A stretch of 64,000 bases of DNA from Bartonella tribocorum CIP 105476. Lineage in GTDB: Bacteria; Pseudomonadota; Alphaproteobacteria; Rhizobiales; Rhizobiaceae. The notes beneath the pieces are model-generated. The model did not search any database, was not told the origin of the DNA, and saw only the letters and a program-made list of their open reading frames with translations. How positions within the stretch are numbered: the stretch's first letter is position 1; every line of letters starts with the position of its first letter. Position numbers and translations under genes: made by a program. The stretch covers positions 558,001-622,000 of the forward strand of contig NC_010161.1 in assembly GCF_000196435.1 (NCBI RefSeq). Direction: 5' to 3'. Below, piece after piece: positions 1 through 9,400 of this stretch.

Positions 1-218
1 TGGTTGGGTTCTTTTTTTACCTGCTTAATCTGTTCAATTGTCTTGTCGGGTTTTATTTTTGTTTTGACATCAACAAAGGGTTTAGCAGCATTTGCACGCT
101 TGAGACGTGCGTAGACTTGATTAGAAATCTCAACAAATGGATTATTGGGAGTTGAAGTTTCAAAACGAACAGTGCTTTCATCTTCGCTCCTTTTGAGGCA
201 ATGAATTAATGACATCAT
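1..218 (-). CDS. Hypothetical protein, 3' part beyond the window edge
   Basis: An open frame of 72 codons runs from an ATG at 216-218 (a second ATG follows at 213-215) leftward to the window edge without a stop. The visible N-terminus is hydrophilic: MMSLIHCLKRSEDE, then a segment with NPFVEISNQVYARLKRANAAK, then lysine-rich KTKIKPDKTIEQIKQVKK. I do not recognise the family and see no signal peptide or membrane segment. It diverges from hicA across a 314-bp gap and probably belongs to the same integrated element. Codon use looks coding, but the product is unknown. Confidence 0.5.
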   Translation of the reverse strand, partial: MMSLIHCLKRSEDESTVRFETSTPNNPFVEISNQVYARLKRANAAKPFVDVKTKIKPDKTIEQIKQVKKEPN

Positions 219-532
219 TGGTTACTGAATGGCGTTTGATATGTGCAAAATAGATTAGTCTGTTTTATCAATAAAAACAGTACTTTAAGCCCTCTTGAAA
301 GCTTAATATTTTATCAAATTTTAGGGGATATTTTTGAACTTTAGATACAATACAACTAGTGCCGTACTGCCACTAAATACGATTTTTCACGTATTGTCAA
401 TAGAAAAATCACGATATTATATATTTTTAATTTTTTTGATCAAAACTTAGTATTTTAAAAGCCAATCTTTAATTTTATACAAATAACAACATTTATGTTG
501 TATTTAAACATTTTAGATGTTATATTATATTT
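219..532. other. AT-rich divergent intergenic region before hicA
   Basis: This 314-bp stretch is very AT-rich, with poly-T and poly-A runs and several TATAAT-like hexamers. It separates the leftward partial gene from hicA, so promoters for both are expected here. hicBA operons are usually autorepressed by HicB binding an operator near the promoter, but I could not pick out one convincing palindrome. No ORF or RNA gene was seen. Confidence 0.4.
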
Positions 533-715
533 ATGAACAGTCAAGAATTAAAAAGATATCTTACGAAACATGGTTGCAGTTTTACCTCAGGGAAAGGTGG
601 CCATTTGCTTGTAAAACGTGGTTCTAAAAAATCCGTTTTACCTATGCATGGTACGCGGAAAGAATTAGGAACGGGATTAGTTCAAAAGATTCTTAAAGAT
701 CTTGACCTAAGGTAA
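533..715 (+). CDS. hicA: HicA-family toxin (mRNA interferase)
   Basis: The 60-residue product matches the length and pattern of HicA: an N-terminal helix (NSQELKRYLTKHGC), a beta hairpin with the conserved Gly-Gly-His segment (KGGHLLVKRG, His near residue 24) and a C-terminal helix (GTGLVQKILKDLDL). HicA toxins have a double-stranded-RNA-binding-like fold in which that histidine is catalytic, and they cleave mRNA. The next gene, 20 bp downstream on the same strand, encodes a HicB-type antitoxin, giving the usual toxin-first order. The module probably stabilises the integrated element. Family identification is strong; activity is inferred. Confidence 0.88.
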   Translation: MNSQELKRYLTKHGCSFTSGKGGHLLVKRGSKKSVLPMHGTRKELGTGLVQKILKDLDLR

Positions 716-735
716 GTCTGAATATGGAGATGTAA

Positions 736-1158
736 ATGAAATATGCACTTAAATTTATCAAAGATGACAATGATACTCTTCTTGTCGTTTCCAAAGACTT
801 TCAAGAATTTATTACCTATGGTAACGACGAAAAAGAGGCTTTGGAACACGCTAAAAATGCCCTTTTAACAGTTATTATGGGGCGTTTCCAAGATCGAGAA
901 GTTGTCCCTTTTGGAGCTCGTGATGCTGCCTATCCTTTTGTTGAAGTATCTTCATTAGTTATTTTAAAAATTGCAATACACAACGCTATGGTTGAAAAGA
1001 ATTTACGCAAAGCTGATCTTACGCGTCTTTTAAAACTCAATCCAATACAAATTGACCGATTATTGGATTTAAACCACGCAACAAAATTAGACTCTTTAGA
1101 ATCCACTCTTATTACTCTTGGCAAAGAAGTTACCATTAGTATCCAAGATGCCGCTTGA
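736..1158 (+). CDS. hicB: HicB-family antitoxin
   Basis: This 140-residue protein has the HicB layout. Residues 1-60 form the partial RNase H-like domain (MKYALKFIKDDNDTLLV, then the ITYGNDEKEALEHAKNAL segment). Residues 85-135 look like a helix-turn-helix DNA-binding domain (MVEKNLRKADLTRLLKLNPIQIDRLLDL). HicB neutralises HicA and represses the operon. The start is supported by GGAGATG just upstream of ATG 736. The gene ends 4 bp before the convergent gene at 1162-1614. Pairing with hicA makes the call secure. Confidence 0.88.
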   Translation: MKYALKFIKDDNDTLLVVSKDFQEFITYGNDEKEALEHAKNALLTVIMGRFQDREVVPFGARDAAYPFVEVSSLVILKIAIHNAMVEKNLRKADLTRLLKLNPIQIDRLLDLNHATKLDSLESTLITLGKEVTISIQDAA

Positions 1159-1161
1159 AAC

Positions 1162-1614
1162 TTATTGGTTTTGCGTAAAATGTTTATGGAGCGCATTAAG
1201 AGCAACATACAGCGAACCTACAAGATGAGATAGTGATTGATCTTCACTAACAAGATATTGTAATGCGGCATGAAGATTATATTGATGGTAAAAACATTGT
1301 GCTTCTTTGATAACCCCTTTCATTTCTTCATAACAATGAGTTGCTCTTTCAATCCATCGTTGTTGTGCCTTTTCATTTGATGAAGGAGTAAAATCATCAT
1401 AAATTGCATTTGGTAAGGCTTTTGCACAGAGGTAATTATTTCTCACTTCAAGGTATTTTTGTGCTGCATCATACTGATCTTGGTTAATCACACCTTGCAG
1501 ATAAAGCCGTCCGATATAGGTACCGGAAAGCGGATTTTTTGCTTCTTCTATGGTCAAGCCAAAGCGTTTGGCACGCATTTCTATTGCTAATTTCTCAATG
1601 GGGTCATGAGGCAT
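1162..1614 (-). CDS. Phage-type hypothetical protein
   Basis: A 150-residue soluble, helix-rich protein. The N-terminal part (EMRAKRFGLTIEEAKNPLSGTYIGRLYLQGVINQDQYDAAQKYLEVR, residues about 13-60) carries the pattern A..P.....GRL.L.G.I...QYDA...Y seen in small proteins of rhizobial prophages near replication or packaging genes. No catalytic motif is visible and the function is unknown. It lies between hicB, with which it converges, and the integrase, which is transcribed away from it. The upstream ribosome-binding site is weak. I am fairly sure it is a real gene. Confidence 0.65.
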   Translation of the reverse strand: MPHDPIEKLAIEMRAKRFGLTIEEAKNPLSGTYIGRLYLQGVINQDQYDAAQKYLEVRNNYLCAKALPNAIYDDFTPSSNEKAQQRWIERATHCYEEMKGVIKEAQCFYHQYNLHAALQYLVSEDQSLSHLVGSLYVALNALHKHFTQNQ

Positions 1615-1841
1615 TTTTGTCCGTGAGATACGACCGTTGGGTTCTCTGATACATCCCTTACTCCGTATAACACATTGATTTTAATGATAATCTAGCGTTA
1701 TTCATATTGCATAAGAGTCCCGAATAACCTAAGATTGTCTCATTTTAAATCAGTTTATATTGCTTCAATCAAAACCACTCATTTGCACATAACAAGTGGG
1801 ATGAGTGTGTGGATCAAATTTGTATAAGAAAGGATTAAAAA
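1615..1841. other. Integrase upstream region, conserved with two relic copies
   Basis: The roughly 200 bp upstream of the integrase start resemble, in inverse orientation, the DNA upstream of the integrase relics at 55.5 and 41.2 kb. The clearest shared block is around 1682-1730: a TATTCGGG-like core followed by the sequence complementary to CAATATGAATAACG and TAGATTATCATT. DNA that travels with several copies of an integrase is a candidate for attP arms or an attachment core. That role is inference; no direct-repeat partner was found inside the window. Confidence 0.4.
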
Positions 1842-3008
1842 ATGGCTCTTATGAACCGTCTTAATGCAAGATCTGTCGCAACATTGGGGGCTGGTAAATA
1901 TAATGATGGTGCCGGCTTGCTTCTTCACAAACGTAAAGATGGAGGTGCTCAATGGATTTTACGGTATACCCTTCACGGGCGTCGTCGTGAAATGGGCTTG
2001 GGTGCTTTAAGACATGTTTCTTTAAAACAAGCCCGTGAATTGGCAACTGGGTGGCGTTCTGTATTACGTGAGGGGCGTGACCCTATTAAAGAACGCAATA
2101 AACAAAAGCGTGAGACAATAAGCAATCTCCATTATTTAAAAGATATTGCTTTAGATGCTTTTGAAAGCCATAAAGCTGAATTAAAAGGGGATGGGAAAGA
2201 TGGAATTTGGTTTTTACCTTTACGCCTTCATATTCTCCCTAAATTAGGCTGTTTACCCGTTTCAGAAATTACGCAAACAGAGATACGCGATACCCTTGCC
2301 CCTATTTGGCATACAAAAGCTGGAGCTGCTCGGACAGCACTGATGCGTCTCAAACTTTGTCTCAAACATGCGGCTGCTTTGGGTTTGGATGTTGATTTAC
2401 AAGCAACAGAAAAAGCACGCGCTCTTTTAGGAAAACAACGTCATAAGATCACTAATAGACCAGCAATGGATTGGAGAGATATACCCGCTTTTTATAAAAC
2501 ACTTTGCCAAACAACAGCTATAACACAACTGGCTTTGCGTTTGCTCATCTTGACAGGCGTTCGTACGCATTCCTTACGTTATATTCATAAGGATCAGGTT
2601 GATGGGAATATATGGACTATTCCTGCTGAGAATATGAAAGGAAGGCGTGATACAACAAAAGAATTTCGCGTGCCTCTATCAACAGAAGCACTGAAAATTA
2701 TTGAACAAGCGCGTCTGCTTTCTCGTAATGATTTCTTTTTTTCTGCAACTGGTCGAGGTCCTCTTGCTGAGAATGTTATGTCAAAATATATGAAAAAAAA
2801 TAAACTTGATGCCTGCCCGCATGGATTTCGCTCTAGTTTACGCGATTGGCTTGCTGAAACAACCGATGCCCCCTATGAGGTCGCTGAAACCATTTTAGCT
2901 CATACGGTAGGGGGTAAAGTAGAGCGTGCCTATCGTCGTACTGACTATTTAGAACAGCGTCGTGTCTATATGGATAAATGGGCGGCTTATGTCACCGGTC
3001 AATCTTAA
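1842..3008 (+). CDS. int: P4-like tyrosine integrase (phage/island integrase)
   Basis: This 388-residue protein is a tyrosine recombinase of the P4 class. Residues 1-85 are the arm-type DNA-binding domain (KYNDGAGLLLHKRKDGGAQW, then GRRREMGLGALRHVSLKQAR). Residues about 105-190 form the core-binding domain. The catalytic domain shows the first Arg in LILTGVRTHSLRY, the H-x-x-R box in PHGFRSSLRDW, the second His in ILAHTVGG and the nucleophile Tyr in VERAYRRTDY. AAAGGA precedes ATG 1842. All catalytic residues are present, so it should be active. An AlpA-type regulator follows, the usual P4-like order. Two N-terminal relics of the same gene lie at 41.0 and 55.4 kb. Confidence 0.95.
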   Translation: MALMNRLNARSVATLGAGKYNDGAGLLLHKRKDGGAQWILRYTLHGRRREMGLGALRHVSLKQARELATGWRSVLREGRDPIKERNKQKRETISNLHYLKDIALDAFESHKAELKGDGKDGIWFLPLRLHILPKLGCLPVSEITQTEIRDTLAPIWHTKAGAARTALMRLKLCLKHAAALGLDVDLQATEKARALLGKQRHKITNRPAMDWRDIPAFYKTLCQTTAITQLALRLLILTGVRTHSLRYIHKDQVDGNIWTIPAENMKGRRDTTKEFRVPLSTEALKIIEQARLLSRNDFFFSATGRGPLAENVMSKYMKKNKLDACPHGFRSSLRDWLAETTDAPYEVAETILAHTVGGKVERAYRRTDYLEQRRVYMDKWAAYVTGQS

Positions 3009-3208
3009 GATATGGGGTGCATAACCCCATGATCTGTGGATAACTTTCTCTCTCATTCTTTATCAATAAGACTCATAAATTATCACATCAGAAATTATAT
3101 GATAAAATACTGTTTTCTATAAATAAAATACCTTCAAAAATAAACCAAAATGTGCTTAATAAATAGGCATAATTTGTTTCCATTTTTTGAAAATAAAAGG
3201 ATTTTAGA

Positions 3209-3409
3209 ATGACAGAAAATGATAGTCTTTTAACAGACCGTGAAAGTGCAAAATTGCTTCATATGAGTGTCTCAACTTTCCGCCGTCATGTTACCAATGG
3301 CTCTCTCCCAAAACCTTTAAAATTTGGTTTTTTATCCCGTTGGTTACAATCGGATCTTTTGAATGTAATCGAACAAGCGAAACAGCAACGTTATAACGAC
3401 GCGGCATAA
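3209..3409 (+). CDS. AlpA-like helix-turn-helix regulator / excisionase
   Basis: A 66-residue winged-helix protein of the AlpA/HTH_17 type. LLTDRESAKLLHMSVSTFRRHVTNGSLPKP gives the recognition helix, and LKFGFLSRWLQSDLLNVIEQAK gives the wing, in which a tryptophan is conserved. AlpA-type proteins activate integrase transcription or act as excisionases in P4-like elements. AAAAGGA precedes the ATG. It sits 200 bp downstream of the integrase and upstream of primase remnants, the standard gene order. A second AlpA-like gene is at 28611-28814. Confidence 0.8.
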   Translation: MTENDSLLTDRESAKLLHMSVSTFRRHVTNGSLPKPLKFGFLSRWLQSDLLNVIEQAKQQRYNDAA

Positions 3410-3418
3410 AAAAAACTT

Positions 3419-3486
3419 GTCACGTAAGGACGGACAAGGCTTTCTCAAACTCATCACCTTAGAGCTAGCACAATCCGTCCTGTGAC
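3419..3486. other. Large stem-loop between alpA and the primase remnant
   Basis: The arms GTCAC..AGGACGGA (3419-3434) and TCCGTCCTGTGAC (3474-3486) are complementary, apart from a 3-nt bulge, around a loop of about 40 nt. The structure sits immediately before the truncated primase gene. It could be a leader structure, a terminator (no T run is seen) or a single-strand initiation signal. The role is inferred only from position. Confidence 0.45.
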
Positions 3487-3506
3487 GCAACGTTATAGGA
3501 TTTAAA

Positions 3507-3656
3507 ATGATGTGTTCTTTTAAGAATGCGCGGGGCATTACACGTGCCTTGCGTGGTAGTTGGCATGGGCGTTATGGACTTACTCATTGCCCCGCTCATG
3601 ATGATAGGCTGTTATTCCTTAATAAATTGGCGTACCTTATAAATTACACTCACTAA
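3507..3656 (+). pseudogene. N-terminal remnant of a phage DNA primase
   Basis: The first 33 codons read as the start of a phage/P4-type primase: NARGITRALRGSWHGRYG, then CPAHDDR, the zinc-ribbon segment usual in Toprim primases of rhizobial prophages. After residue about 34 the similarity stops and the frame ends at 3654-3656. A full primase would be many times longer. The helicase-like C-terminal part survives separately at 4815-5822, with a toxin-antitoxin pair between them. I read this as one primase gene broken by deletion and by acquisition of the TA module. Confidence 0.7.
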
Positions 3657-4113
3657 CGTCCTTAAGAAGTTCTAAAACATCAAGAGAAAATTGGCTATAC
3701 AAAAAACTCAAGTGTCAATAACAATCCCCTGCTCTGTTTTTTCGATTAAAGCACCAAGCTTTCCTTCTATTTACAGTTTCTATTCAATATGGAGTGAAGC
3801 AAAATCATTTTTGTTAGCGTATTCTAACAATCCAAGTTTTTGATTTTCTGTATCTTGTAATCACGAGAAACTCATAAATATGCACAAAATTGTATCATAT
3901 TAAGTAAAAATATTAATTTAGATCAAAATTAATATTTTATCCCATAAAATAATGTGAATTAAATTATAAGTTTTTTATATGTAAACAACAATCATGTTTT
4001 GGATATGAAAATGCAAGATAGATAGAAAATATCTATTCTAACAGTACCTATTGAAGAAATAGTCAAAATGTATTACATTAGAATTATTTTGTAACACATT
4101 AAGAGGTAATAAA
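3657..4113. other. Intergenic stretch between primase remnant and TA module
   Basis: This is 457 bp of AT-rich DNA without a convincing ORF. It presumably contains decayed primase sequence in its left part and the promoter of the relB-relE pair in its right part, where TA operons usually place an autoregulated operator. No clear palindrome or RNA gene could be assigned. Confidence 0.35.
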
Positions 4114-4404
4114 ATGGCTGAGACGACATTTACCTTTCGCGTTGATGATGTATTGAAAAATGAATTTTCCAAAGCAGCAAAAGCGTGTGATAGATCTGGT
4201 GCACAATTGTTGCGAGATTATATGCGCGATATCGTAAAAGAACAAAAAGAAAGAAGTGCACACGATTTATGGTTTCGGGAACAGGTTCAATTAGGGATAA
4301 ATTCTGCTAATGCAGGCGATATAATATCTTCTGAGGAAATCGAAGCAGAAGCAAAGGAATGGCGCTTAAAAATACAAAGTAAACTAGATAGATCAACTTT
4401 ATGA
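4114..4404 (+). CDS. RelB/DinJ-type antitoxin
   Basis: A 96-residue protein. It starts with a ribbon-helix-helix-like segment (TTFTFRVDDVLKNEFSKAAKACDRSGAQLLRDYMRDIV, residues 4-41), the DNA-binding part of RelB/DinJ and related antitoxins. The charged C-terminal half (EEIEAEAKEWRLKIQSKLD) would wrap the toxin. GAGGT lies at the right spacing before ATG 4114. The stop overlaps the start of the next gene by 4 bp (ATGA), so translation is coupled to the toxin. The role is antidote and autorepressor. The subfamily is uncertain, but the pair is clear. Confidence 0.82.
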   Translation: MAETTFTFRVDDVLKNEFSKAAKACDRSGAQLLRDYMRDIVKEQKERSAHDLWFREQVQLGINSANAGDIISSEEIEAEAKEWRLKIQSKLDRSTL

Positions 4405-4673
4405 AGCTAATTTGGACACAAGTAGCACGCGTTGACCGCAAAAAGATACGTGAATACATATCACAAAATAATCCTTCTGCTGCCTTAAAGTTTGATCAAC
4501 TTTTATCTGAAAAGATAGAAAAACTCGTTAAGTTTTCTACTCTTGGTCGTTTAGGACGAGTTGTAAATACACGTGAATTTATTGTACATCCAAATTATAT
4601 CATGATTTATGATATTTCAGATGGCGTTGTTCGTATTTTACGTGTGCTTCATACAAAGCAAAAATTCCCTTAA
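4401..4673 (+). CDS. RelE/ParE-family toxin
   Basis: This 90-residue protein has the RelE/ParE superfamily fold pattern: KLIWTQVARVDRKKIREYISQNNPSAA (two N-terminal helices), then GRLGRVVNTREFIVHPNYIMIYDISDGVVRILRVLHTKQKFP, where the GR.GR..T.E......Y...Y......V.IL.V.H signature is plain. ParE members poison gyrase and RelE members cleave mRNA on the ribosome; which applies cannot be decided here. It overlaps its antitoxin by 4 bp. The module lies between two halves of a broken primase and both genes look intact. Confidence 0.85.
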   Translation: MKLIWTQVARVDRKKIREYISQNNPSAALKFDQLLSEKIEKLVKFSTLGRLGRVVNTREFIVHPNYIMIYDISDGVVRILRVLHTKQKFP

Positions 4674-4814
4674 TCAACTGTATTTTTATTTATTTGGTAA
4701 TTGAAGCAAATTATTTTTTTAAATACTGCACTCTATATCAGTAAGTAATGATAAATTATTACTTTTCTAATATTGCGAGAATATGATTGCATGATCGCTT
4801 TGCACACCATTTAG

Positions 4815-5822
4815 TTTCTTACTCGTAAAAGTGACGATGATGTCTCTCGTTTTATTGTCAATGATACGAGCGTGGAAAAGCTTGGGGAACTCTTAAAAGA
4901 AAATCCCCGCGGTCTCTTGATGGTGCGTGATGAATTATCCGGTTTCTTAACAGATATGGAACGCAAGGAATATCAAACAGAGCGTGCCTTTTATTTGGAA
5001 GCTTTTAATGGAGATGGTCAATTTACTTATGACCGGATTGGGCGTGGAACCATTTTTATTCCTAATGCAACCGTTTCTATTATAGGGGGCATTCAACCCT
5101 CTCGCATTCTCCCCTTTATACGCAATGTTTTATATGGCAAAGGCAATGATGGTTTCTTACAACGCTTTCAAATGCTGGTCTTTCCCGATGAGACAAAAGA
5201 TTGGAAATGGGTTGATAGACCTCCCAATCAAGAGGCATGGGAAACGTATGAAGGGGCATTTCGTTCTCTTTATGATAACCCCCTTGGTTCACCAGAATAT
5301 CCGCTTGTGATGCGCTTTTCTGCTGAAGCTCAAGAGATCTTTCGTGAATGGATGCAAAAGATTTTTAAATAAGCCAAAGAGAATAAGCTTTCTGAAAGCT
5401 TACAAGCGCATCTTTTGAAAATGCCTAAGACCATAGTAAGTCTTGCATTGATTTTTGAATTAACTGAAGGGGGGCGTTTTGAAATCAATAAAGATGCCCT
5501 TCAAACAGCCTTGCGATGGGAAAAATATTTGTTCAGTCATGTCAAAAGGCTTTATGCGGCGGCGGATAGCTTAGCAACAGAGGGGGCAAAATTGATTGTC
5601 GAGCGTTGTAATCATTTACCCGATGTCTTTACTTTACGTGATATTCATCAAAGAAGTTGGACGCATTTAAAAGATAATCAAACCGTTAAGCAAGCTTTAG
5701 AGCTTTTATGTCGCTCCAATCATATTCGTCCAATAGCAAATGAAAATAGCTCTCAAAGCGGTCGCCCTACCATACGTTATGAATGGCATCCTTTCGTTAA
5801 AAACAACAGCATCAAACAATGA
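4815..5822 (+). pseudogene. Primase/helicase (DUF3987-like) C-terminal remnant with an in-frame stop
   Basis: In one frame from 4815 to 5822 the protein reads TRKSDDDVSRFIVNDTSVEKLGELL, LLMVRDELSGFLTDMERKEYQTER, TIFIPNATVSIIGGIQPSR and, after a TAA at 5370-5372, AKENKLSESLQAHLLKMPK and onward. These are conserved segments of DUF3987 primase-helicases of phages and islands. The TAA falls inside the conserved REWMQKIF...QAHL block, so it is a nonsense mutation, not a gene end. A further stop at 4812 and the loss of the N-terminal two thirds make it a pseudogene. A GTG at 4872 or a restart near 5421 could at most make fragments. Confidence 0.8.
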
Positions 5823-6479
5823 AGTCATTGTAATCTTTTGTTATCCTTAAAACCTTCAAAGATCTTATCGTACCAACAAAGGGTTTACGTAGTATCTTTG
5901 AGGGTTTTTGTTTTATCATTTTTTAAAGAAGAGACATAAAGAGGTTCTTTTAAATCTTGTGTCTAAAGATATCCAAAACACAACCTCTATGAGTTTTGAA
6001 GGGGTTTTGAGTTTTGAGGGTTGCTGCTATTATGTAAAAAAACGATAAAAAATAAAAACATTATATTTCAATGTGTTAATATTTTATAGACCTTAAAAAA
6101 ACAACCTATATTGATAACACAACCTATAAATTCAACCAATAATATACGTTTTGAGGGGGTTTTGACGGTTTTTACACCTTCAAAACCTATAAGAAAAATT
6201 CGTAATAAAACTTATCAAAATACTCATTCTGATATTTTAAAGAACATAAGTGCATTTATCTTGATTAACCCGTGAAACGAATAGCAAATTTTACTACTTT
6301 GCTGATCTAACCATGCATCATAGGCTGTTGACAAACAACCTTTAAAAATCCCTTTTTGAAAAAAAATTCTGGTTTTGCAAGAATTTCACTTCATCTGACA
6401 CTCGCTATTTATCCTAAATGGATTTAATAAGCTTCATTTTGATTCTTTTGAAGAGAATCGATCTTTAGAATATATTGTC
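5823..6479. other. AT-rich intergenic region with repeat copy A
   Basis: No gene is seen in this 657-bp stretch. It contains G-rich GGGGTTTTGAG motifs and, at about 6050-6135, one copy of a dispersed repeat that recurs inverted on the far side of the large restriction-modification gene. The promoter of that gene should lie in the last 150 bp; no clear operator was recognised. Confidence 0.45.
6050..6135 (+). repeat. Dispersed intergenic repeat, copy A
   Basis: The core ATTATATTTCAATGTGTTAA is followed by an A/T-rich spacer and AACAACCTATATTGA. Copies B (11885-11960) and C (12178-12250) lie in the opposite orientation beyond the restriction-modification gene, and a core-only copy D is at 28878-28903. 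Identity was judged by eye; the core is nearly exact while the spacer varies. Confidence 0.6.
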
Positions 6480-9400
6480 ATGGAGTCGTTCTTTATGTCT
6501 CACCCTCTTTATTCTGATAACAAACATGTCTCTTTACGCGCGCTCTTACAATCTTATCGTGAACAAGCGATATCAGAGCAAGAAAAGCAGGCTGCTTTTG
6601 AAAAGTTTGTCATTGCCTATTTGACGCAAGACCCGCTTCAATGCCAAGAATACGAAAAGGTTCAAACTTATAGAGAGGTCGCTGACGAAAAGGGATGGAA
6701 AGGAAGCGATACAGACACCGATATTGATTTAGTGGCTAAAATTCGTGATCAAGACGATTACGTTGCTATTCGCTGTCAATTTTATGAGACCAATCATCAG
6801 ATTACCCAAGATGATATTGAAAGCTTTATCGCTATTTCTGGTAAAAAGAGATTTAAATACCGTCTGCTCATTGATAGTACAGAAAGAGATTTAAGCGAAA
6901 ATGCCAATACCATGATTGAAGGGCAAGCGGTTCCGGTTTATCGGATTAATCTGTTTGATATGGACAATAGTCAAATCGATTGGGGTATTTTTGATAAGAC
7001 GGGCAACATTGTTCTTTACGAGCAAAAGAAGAAAAAGCTTTTAGATCATCAGAAAGAAGCGCTCAAAGCGGTTTGTGAGGGTTTACAAGAAGCAGACCGT
7101 GGCAAGCTGATTATGGCATGTGGAACGGGCAAGACTTTCACCAGTTTGAAGATAGCTGAACACATAGCAGGAACTGGCAAGCATGTATTGTTTTTGGTCC
7201 CTTCTCTTGCCTTGATGTCACAAAGCATTCGTGAATGGACAGCCGATGCACAAGTGCCCTTGCGTTGCTTTGCGGTGTGTTCCGATAAGCAAATCGGCAA
7301 GCGTCGTAAAAACCAAGAGGATGATGGGGAAATATCGGCATCTGATTTAGCCCTCCCTGCGACAACCGATGCCTCTAGGCTTGTCGAGAAAGTAGGCAAC
7401 GCTTCACCCCATGCGATGAGTGTTATTTTTGCGACCTATCAATCAATACAAGTCATTGTTGATGCACAAAAGGATCATGGTTTAGCAGCCTTTGATTTGA
7501 TTATTTGTGATGAAGCGCATAGAACAACGGGGGCTTCATTAGGAACAGAGGACAATGAATCTGATTTTATCAAGGTTCATGATAACACTCTTATTCGAGG
7601 CAAGAAACGTCTCTATATGACGGCAACGCCTCGTATCTTTAGTAACCATGCCAAAAGGCGTGCTGATGAGGTTGATGCTGTTTTAGCCTCTATGGATAAT
7701 GAAGCCATTTATGGAAAAGCGCTTTATACTTATAGCTTCACTGATGCGGTCAAGAATGAACTGTTAACCCCTTATAAGATTATTGTTTTGGGGGTTGATG
7801 AGGGGAAAATCAGTGAAACCATGGAGATGCCTACCACAAGTAAAGATTATGAACTTATTTTAGATTATAGAACAAAAATTGTTGGCTGTTATCAAGCTTT
7901 AACCAAACTGGATCTGAAAAATGATCTTGGAGATGATACGGCTCCCATGCGTCGTGCCTTGGCTTTTTGTAAAGATATCAAGACCTCTAAAAATATCCGT
8001 GATACCTTTCAAGGAAAAGGTGTTAAGAGGATTTTCAACAGACTTTATCAAAAACACCCCGATACGCCCCGTCTGATCTGTGAAATTGATCATATTGATG
8101 GGAAGGATGGTGCCAAAGAACGGTCAAGAAAACTGGATTGGTTGGAAGAAAATGTGGGGGAAAATCACTGTCGTGTGCTCACCAATGTAAGATGTTTGTC
8201 TGAGGGGGTGGATGTGCCTACCTTGGATGCGGTGATGTTTTTACACCCGCGTAAAAGCCAAGTCGATGTGATACAGGCGGTAGGACGTGTGATGCGGCGC
8301 GCGAAGGGCAAAAAAAGAGGTTATATCATTTTACCCGTTGGGGTCCCTGCTGGGATTGCCCCCGAAAAAGCTTTAAAGAACAATCCAAAATACAGTGTTG
8401 TTTGGCAAGTTCTCGATGCCCTGCTTTCTCATGATGAGAATTTTAGTAAAACGCTTAATCAGATGAATTTAGGACAAGATGTAAGCCCTATTTTAGAGAT
8501 TATAACGGTTTCTCAAAATATGGATTTAGAGAATGTCACCACGGTTGTTGATGATATCCCTCTTCAAGCAAGACCAGAGCATGCAAGCGCAAGCAATGTC
8601 TCTCCAATTCGTAAATCACTTTCTACGCATAATGGTCAAACAAGCTTTAACTTTATGGCGGCATTCCCTCGCGCCCTTAAAACGGTTCTGATTAAAAGAT
8701 CAACCCTTTCTGATTATTGGGGCATATGGGCGAACAATGTTGCTGAGATTGCACAAAACCATATCAATCATCTTAAAGATATTCTTTCTGATGAGAAAGG
8801 CAAAGCGCGGTGTGCTTTTGATGCGTTTCATAAGGAATTAAAGAGCAATTTAAATGACAGTATTACGCAAGATGAAGCGCTTGAGATGTTAGGACAACAT
8901 CTTGTGACGCGTCCCGTGTTTGAAGCCTTGTTTGAGGGCAATGAATTTGTCCAGAACAATAGCATCTCACAAGCGATGGAAAGGATTTTAGCTGAGTTGG
9001 ATAAAACCGATATCAAGCAAGAGTCTTTGGAACTCCAAGGGTTTTATAACAGTGTAAAATTCCGCGCCTCTGGGATTACCGAACCCCAAGCAAGACAGAA
9101 CCTTATTATCAAACTCTATGAGGATTTCTTTTCCAAGGCATTTAAGAAAACCACGGATAGGCTTGGGATTGTTTATACGCCCGTTGAGGTTGTGGATTTT
9201 ATCATTCATTCTGTTGATGATGTATTGCGTAATGAATTTGGAAAAAGCTTGGGGTCACGGGGTGTCTCTATTCTTGACCCTTTTACTGGAACGGGTACCT
9301 TTATTACAAGGCTTTTACAATCAGATCTCATCAAAACAGAGGATATGGAATATAAGTTCCGAAATGATATCCATGCCAATGAGATTGTTTTACTCGCCTA

